Source: DAISJD01 sp036821645 (GTDB lineage: Bacteria > Pseudomonadota > Alphaproteobacteria > ATCC43930 > CGMCC-115725). Taken from it: a DNA stretch of 64,000 nucleotides. The stretch spans positions 18,043-82,042 of the forward strand of contig DAISJD010000003.1 in assembly GCA_036821645.1 (NCBI GenBank), written 5' to 3'. The notes under the pieces are model-generated. The model was given only the letters and a program-made list of their open reading frames with translations, had not been told where the DNA came from and searched no databases. How positions within the stretch are numbered: the first letter of the stretch is position 1; the number at the start of each line of letters is the position of its first letter. The translations under genes were made by a program, and so were the position numbers. Below, one piece after another: positions 60,817 through 64,000 of the stretch.

Positions 60817-61701
60817 ATGTTGACACCATCCACCGTCACCGACATCATAACCCCGCATGACACATTCGCCCTTTGTCGCCCAGAAATCACAAGCGAGCGG
60901 CTCGGCTGGACCAACCTTGTCTTGGCGCACCGCACGGGGCTCGATGCGACGGTTTTCTGCCCGGCCGTCACACACCATCTCGTCACCTGTCATTTGGATG
61001 TGGCCGATCTGACCCGGACCCGCCCGCACGGGGTCGATAGCGCCCGCCATGCCGCCCACAGCATTACGATCACGACCGCCAATCAGCCCAGCACCTGGCA
61101 ATGGCGCGGACAAAGCAACCGGATCGATCTTTATCTCTGCCCGTCGCTTTTGCATGAAATGGCGGAAAAAACGCCGGTTGCGGGGGCCGATCTCATCCCG
61201 GATCTTTTCGCCATCGCCGATCATACCCTCAACCAAATCGTCAATGACCTGTTCGCCGAGGTCGTGCATCCCACGTTCGGTTCGACATTGTTTGCCGACA
61301 GTATGGCGCATCTTTTGGCCATTCATTTGATGCGGTTGAAATTTCAACCCGCCAATCCCGAACCCCGGCGCAAGGGCGGCCTCGACCCTGCGGCCCTTGC
61401 ACGGGTGACCGACCTGATCGAGGCGCACCTTTGCGACGATATCTCGCTTGATGAGATGGCAAAAACCGCCAATCTGTCGGTTTTCCACTTTTGCCGCAGT
61501 TTCAAGCAATCGATGGGCATTACCCCCCATCGCTATCAATTGCATCGCCGGATCGAACGGGCGAAAGCCCTGCTGATGGATCGTTCGATCCCCCTGTCGG
61601 ACTTGGCGCTTCAGGTCGGTTTTTCCAGTCAAAGCCATTTCTCGACCGCCTTTCGCAAGGTCACGGGCACGACGCCGTTTCGCTATCGCACAATGCTGTG
61701 A
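60817..61701 (+). CDS. AraC-family transcriptional regulator
   Basis: The 294-residue regulator has an N-terminal cupin-like region (about 1-175) and a C-terminal double helix-turn-helix (about 195-290): DDISLDEMAKTANLSVFHFCRSFKQSMGITPHRY and PLSDLALQVGFSSQSHFSTAFRKVTGTTPFRYR. The ligand and target are unknown. It may control a neighbouring gene, but both flanking genes lie in the same direction with intergenic gaps over 100 bases. Confidence 0.9.
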   Translation: MLTPSTVTDIITPHDTFALCRPEITSERLGWTNLVLAHRTGLDATVFCPAVTHHLVTCHLDVADLTRTRPHGVDSARHAAHSITITTANQPSTWQWRGQSNRIDLYLCPSLLHEMAEKTPVAGADLIPDLFAIADHTLNQIVNDLFAEVVHPTFGSTLFADSMAHLLAIHLMRLKFQPANPEPRRKGGLDPAALARVTDLIEAHLCDDISLDEMAKTANLSVFHFCRSFKQSMGITPHRYQLHRRIERAKALLMDRSIPLSDLALQVGFSSQSHFSTAFRKVTGTTPFRYRTML

Positions 61702-61811
61702 GCGTGCAGCACCGCCCCCATCCCGCCCAAGCGCGATCGGCACTAGCATCGGGGACTTTTTTTCGCTATTGAAGGGAGTGTTTTTTAAACCCGAGGTTTG
61801 TTGGGGCGAGC

Positions 61812-63527
61812 GTGCGTTTGGTCATTCGGTTTTTTGTTATCTTAGTCCTCGGTTCATTGACGCTTGCTGCCTGCCTTGGCCCTTGGCCCCCCTTGGGTTA
61901 TCCCGTTTCAATCGGCAAAAGTACCGTCGAACAGGGCAAGGCGTTCGTCGCCGCCCTTAACGATCCGGCCCTTTCCGAAGACGGCACCCCCCTCGATAGC
62001 AGGCTCTATCGCCGAACCGGGACCCAGGATGGCGGGAATTGGCAAGATTTCTGCACCGGCACCCTCGCCTTTACCCTGCGCCCCGAATGGATCGGCTGCG
62101 GCGGGTATTGGCAGGCCCTCGGCCCCAGCGGTCAGGCCCATGACGCCATTCGCACCCAGGGGGGCGGGCGCTATTCCGTTTGGCATGGCAATCTCTATTT
62201 TTCCGCACCCGATGCGGCCCCTCAGGGTGGCATCCCGGCGGCGGGCGATTATATCCTGTGGGTGGGTCTGCCCGGTGCGTCATGGGCATCGATCGGCGGG
62301 ATAGTCGCGGTTTTATTAATCATAATCAACGGCATTATTGCCGATTTCCGCCCGTTTCTTACCAGAAATGTTCAGTATATTACGCTAAAATCCGTCTATT
62401 TATTCTATGATATTCGGTATCTGTTCAGAGATTTTTCGATCAAACCGCCGTCTCGGACCCTATTCAAAAACATGGCGTGCTATGGCGGGCTTTGTCTTTT
62501 GGGGTTTATCCTGACCGGATCGAGTTTGCGCGTGGCGATGGATTGGGTAGAACCCATGCCCATCACCACCCTTTATATGCGCAGCAAGATCGATTGGTAT
62601 CGCCAGCATCGCGATGAGATCGACACGATTTTCCTGGGCACCAGTCGGGTGATGCGGGGCATCGACATTCAGGAGATCGACCGGGTCACGGCGGAACGCG
62701 GCTGTCCGACCCATTCGTTCAATTTCGCCGTCGATGGTCAATCCTTTCTCCATGCCTTGGCCTTACTGGAAGAAATCAAGACCAACCCGCCGAAGCATCT
62801 GCGCCATCTGTTGTTTGAACCGCGCAATAACGGCGTGATCGAAGAAAGCCTGCGATCGACCTTTTTACAGCATTTCATGTCATGGAAAAATTTCATTCCC
62901 GCCCTACGCGATGCCTGGGCCAATCCGAACAATAACAAAGAACGATGGGACCATATTTGGTTGTTGGTTGAGATGTATCTTTATCACAAACTGGGCATCG
63001 GTCTTGCAGATCAGGTCTATCAGGATGCGGTCTTCAATATAAATTTGACCAAGGTCGCGGATGAAGATCGCGGGTTCATTCCGTTCCCCGAAATAAGGCT
63101 GGGCTATAAACAATTACCGCGCGCACATTTCGATCAATATTCGGAACATATGCCCGGCTTTCCCGATAATGAAAACGGCACCGCCTTCAAACGGCGTCTG
63201 GCCGACTGGATTGACCAGGCGCAACATAAACGGATCGATGGCGAAGTCTGGGCCCCGGTTTTTGCCGAAGAATTCACCTATCTCGACCGGATCAAGGCCC
63301 AGAAATTCGCCCTGATGCCGCCCAGCGTCTATCCGAACGAGCCGGCGATCCGGCAGTTTTTTCTGGAAAAATACCCGCAAATCCCGGTCCTGTTCCCGGA
63401 TCTTCTGACATTTCCCGCGATCTATAACCTCGATTATTGGTATGATGACGGCCATCTCAACCATATCGGGGCCAAACTCTATTCCCAATGGGTGGCCGAA
63501 CACCTGTGCCAAGGGGCGCATCCCTGA
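61812..63527 (+). CDS. Membrane-anchored SGNH-like protein with lipoprotein-type N-terminus
   Basis: Starting at GTG 61812, the 571-residue product has a hydrophobic N-terminus ending LTLAAC (possible lipobox, Cys 21), a Trp/Gly-rich domain to about 155, transmembrane helices near 165-185 and 220-240, and an SGNH-like domain. FLGTSRVMRGIDI (about 275) resembles block I, and DDGHLNHIGAKLYSQW has the block V DxxH (Asp 545/His 548). It is unlike simple SGNH hydrolases because of the N-terminal half. It may modify an exported glycan. No acyltransferase is adjacent. Confidence 0.62.
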   Translation: MRLVIRFFVILVLGSLTLAACLGPWPPLGYPVSIGKSTVEQGKAFVAALNDPALSEDGTPLDSRLYRRTGTQDGGNWQDFCTGTLAFTLRPEWIGCGGYWQALGPSGQAHDAIRTQGGGRYSVWHGNLYFSAPDAAPQGGIPAAGDYILWVGLPGASWASIGGIVAVLLIIINGIIADFRPFLTRNVQYITLKSVYLFYDIRYLFRDFSIKPPSRTLFKNMACYGGLCLLGFILTGSSLRVAMDWVEPMPITTLYMRSKIDWYRQHRDEIDTIFLGTSRVMRGIDIQEIDRVTAERGCPTHSFNFAVDGQSFLHALALLEEIKTNPPKHLRHLLFEPRNNGVIEESLRSTFLQHFMSWKNFIPALRDAWANPNNNKERWDHIWLLVEMYLYHKLGIGLADQVYQDAVFNINLTKVADEDRGFIPFPEIRLGYKQLPRAHFDQYSEHMPGFPDNENGTAFKRRLADWIDQAQHKRIDGEVWAPVFAEEFTYLDRIKAQKFALMPPSVYPNEPAIRQFFLEKYPQIPVLFPDLLTFPAIYNLDYWYDDGHLNHIGAKLYSQWVAEHLCQGAHP

Positions 63528-63549
63528 TCCGGGCTATTTCATCCGCAAC

Positions 63550-63711
63550 TTATTGCGCAAGCCCAACCCGAAAAGCTTCTGCCTCTTGTTTCCATTCTTC
63601 TTCTCGTCCATCAGCAACCATCTCTGCTTTTTTATCCAACATCCCCTGGGCCCACGCATTCCACGCATCACGACCCTGCCGAAATAAAGCATGGGTTTCT
63701 TCCCGGTTCAT
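63550..63711 (-). CDS. Small protein resembling the N-terminus of pentapeptide-repeat proteins
   Basis: Reading down from 63711 gives a 53-residue product beginning MNREETHALFRQGRDAWNAW, behind a strong Shine-Dalgarno (CAGGAGGGAG) at good spacing, and ending VGLAQ at 63550. The RDAWNAWA segment resembles the opening of some pentapeptide-repeat proteins, but no repeats follow. It is either a genuine small protein or a truncated remnant. Confidence 0.6.
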   Translation of the reverse strand: MNREETHALFRQGRDAWNAWAQGMLDKKAEMVADGREEEWKQEAEAFRVGLAQ

Positions 63712-64000
63712 ATTGCTCTCCCTCCTGATTCCCTATATAAATCAAAAGTTGAATTTACAGCCAATTTATTCTATTAAAGAGCGAGAAATGAGGATGAAGC
63801 GGATCCTGCGGCCTGTCGCGGCCATGCGCGATAGAGATCGATCCCGTCACTGCACTTCGTCGATCCGGCCCTACGCGCGGACCTGTTTGAACGCGCTGTC
63901 GCGCAGGCAAGGCGGCCAATATCGCGATCGGCGAAGATGATTTCGGTGCCTGCATTGATCGGGCGGTGGCATGGGGGCATCGGCATTGAGCCCCCTACCC
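63712..64000. other. Right edge, unresolved
   Basis: The first part (63712-63790) is AT-rich and holds the promoter side of the 53-codon gene. From about 63790 to the edge the sequence is GC-rich and looks like the end of a gene continuing beyond the window. No frame shows a motif I can name. Confidence 0.35.

Noticed and set aside
1..64000. tRNA, rRNA, CRISPR arrays, insertion sequences
   Set aside because: I looked in the intergenic gaps for cloverleaf arms, spaced direct repeats and transposase-type frames with terminal repeats, and found none.

Overview
The window looks like chromosomal DNA of an alphaproteobacterium, most plausibly Rhodospirillales. It carries aapJQMP, a RegB/RegA redox two-component pair, separate glyQ and glyS, a rhizobial-type rkp capsule locus and MeaB. 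Base composition is GC-rich with several AT-rich islands. The genus cannot be named from the sequence. No rRNA, tRNA, CRISPR array, insertion sequence or prophage was seen.

Layout. 1-312: start of a ParA-type ATPase gene that runs off the left edge. 686-5567: branched-chain amino acid (or related) ABC importer livK-livH-livMG(fused)-livF. 5718-6494: secreted beta-solenoid (GIN-like) protein. 6593-10905 (minus): general L-amino acid importer aapJQMP. 11522-12019: XRE-family regulator behind two perfect inverted repeats. 12213-16178: AT-rich polysaccharide O-acylation island (two SGNH proteins, an MBOAT acyltransferase, a small membrane protein). 16439-19288: ScsB/DsbD-like thiol reductase plus a redoxin. 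19765-21156: GntP permease. 21271-27974 (minus): glyQ-glyS-ppdK-meaB. 28138-29320 (minus): small zinc-ribbon-like protein and a YgfZ-type folate-binding protein.

29784-47087 is a capsule locus: kpsC, kpsS, an SDR reductase (RkpH-like), a membrane sulfatase-fold enzyme (RkpI-like), a 2464-residue KS-AT-DH-MT-ER-KR-ACP synthase (RkpA-like), an alpha-oxoamine synthase (RkpG-like), kpsM and kpsE. No KpsT ATPase and no outer-membrane exporter are present. The combination of a reducing polyketide synthase without thioesterase, an alpha-oxoamine synthase and an SDR is the logic fungi use for sphinganine-analogue polyketides. The most interesting hypothesis here is that this locus makes an amino-alcohol (sphingoid-like) lipid anchor or carrier for the capsule.

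47220-51328: copper-exporting P-type ATPase behind a MerR/CueR-like promoter, a GlcG/HbpS-like protein and heme A synthase (minus). 51472-55785: FUSC membrane protein, CobC-like phosphatase, CobS, CobT and a DUF2141 protein. 55823-58587: RegB and RegA (no senC between them) and a PPP-type phosphatase. 58893-63711: an orphan AT-rich peptide-binding protein, an AraC-family regulator, a membrane-anchored SGNH-like protein and a 53-codon gene resembling the start of pentapeptide-repeat proteins.

Function calls rest on motifs read in the translations and on gene order. No database search was possible.
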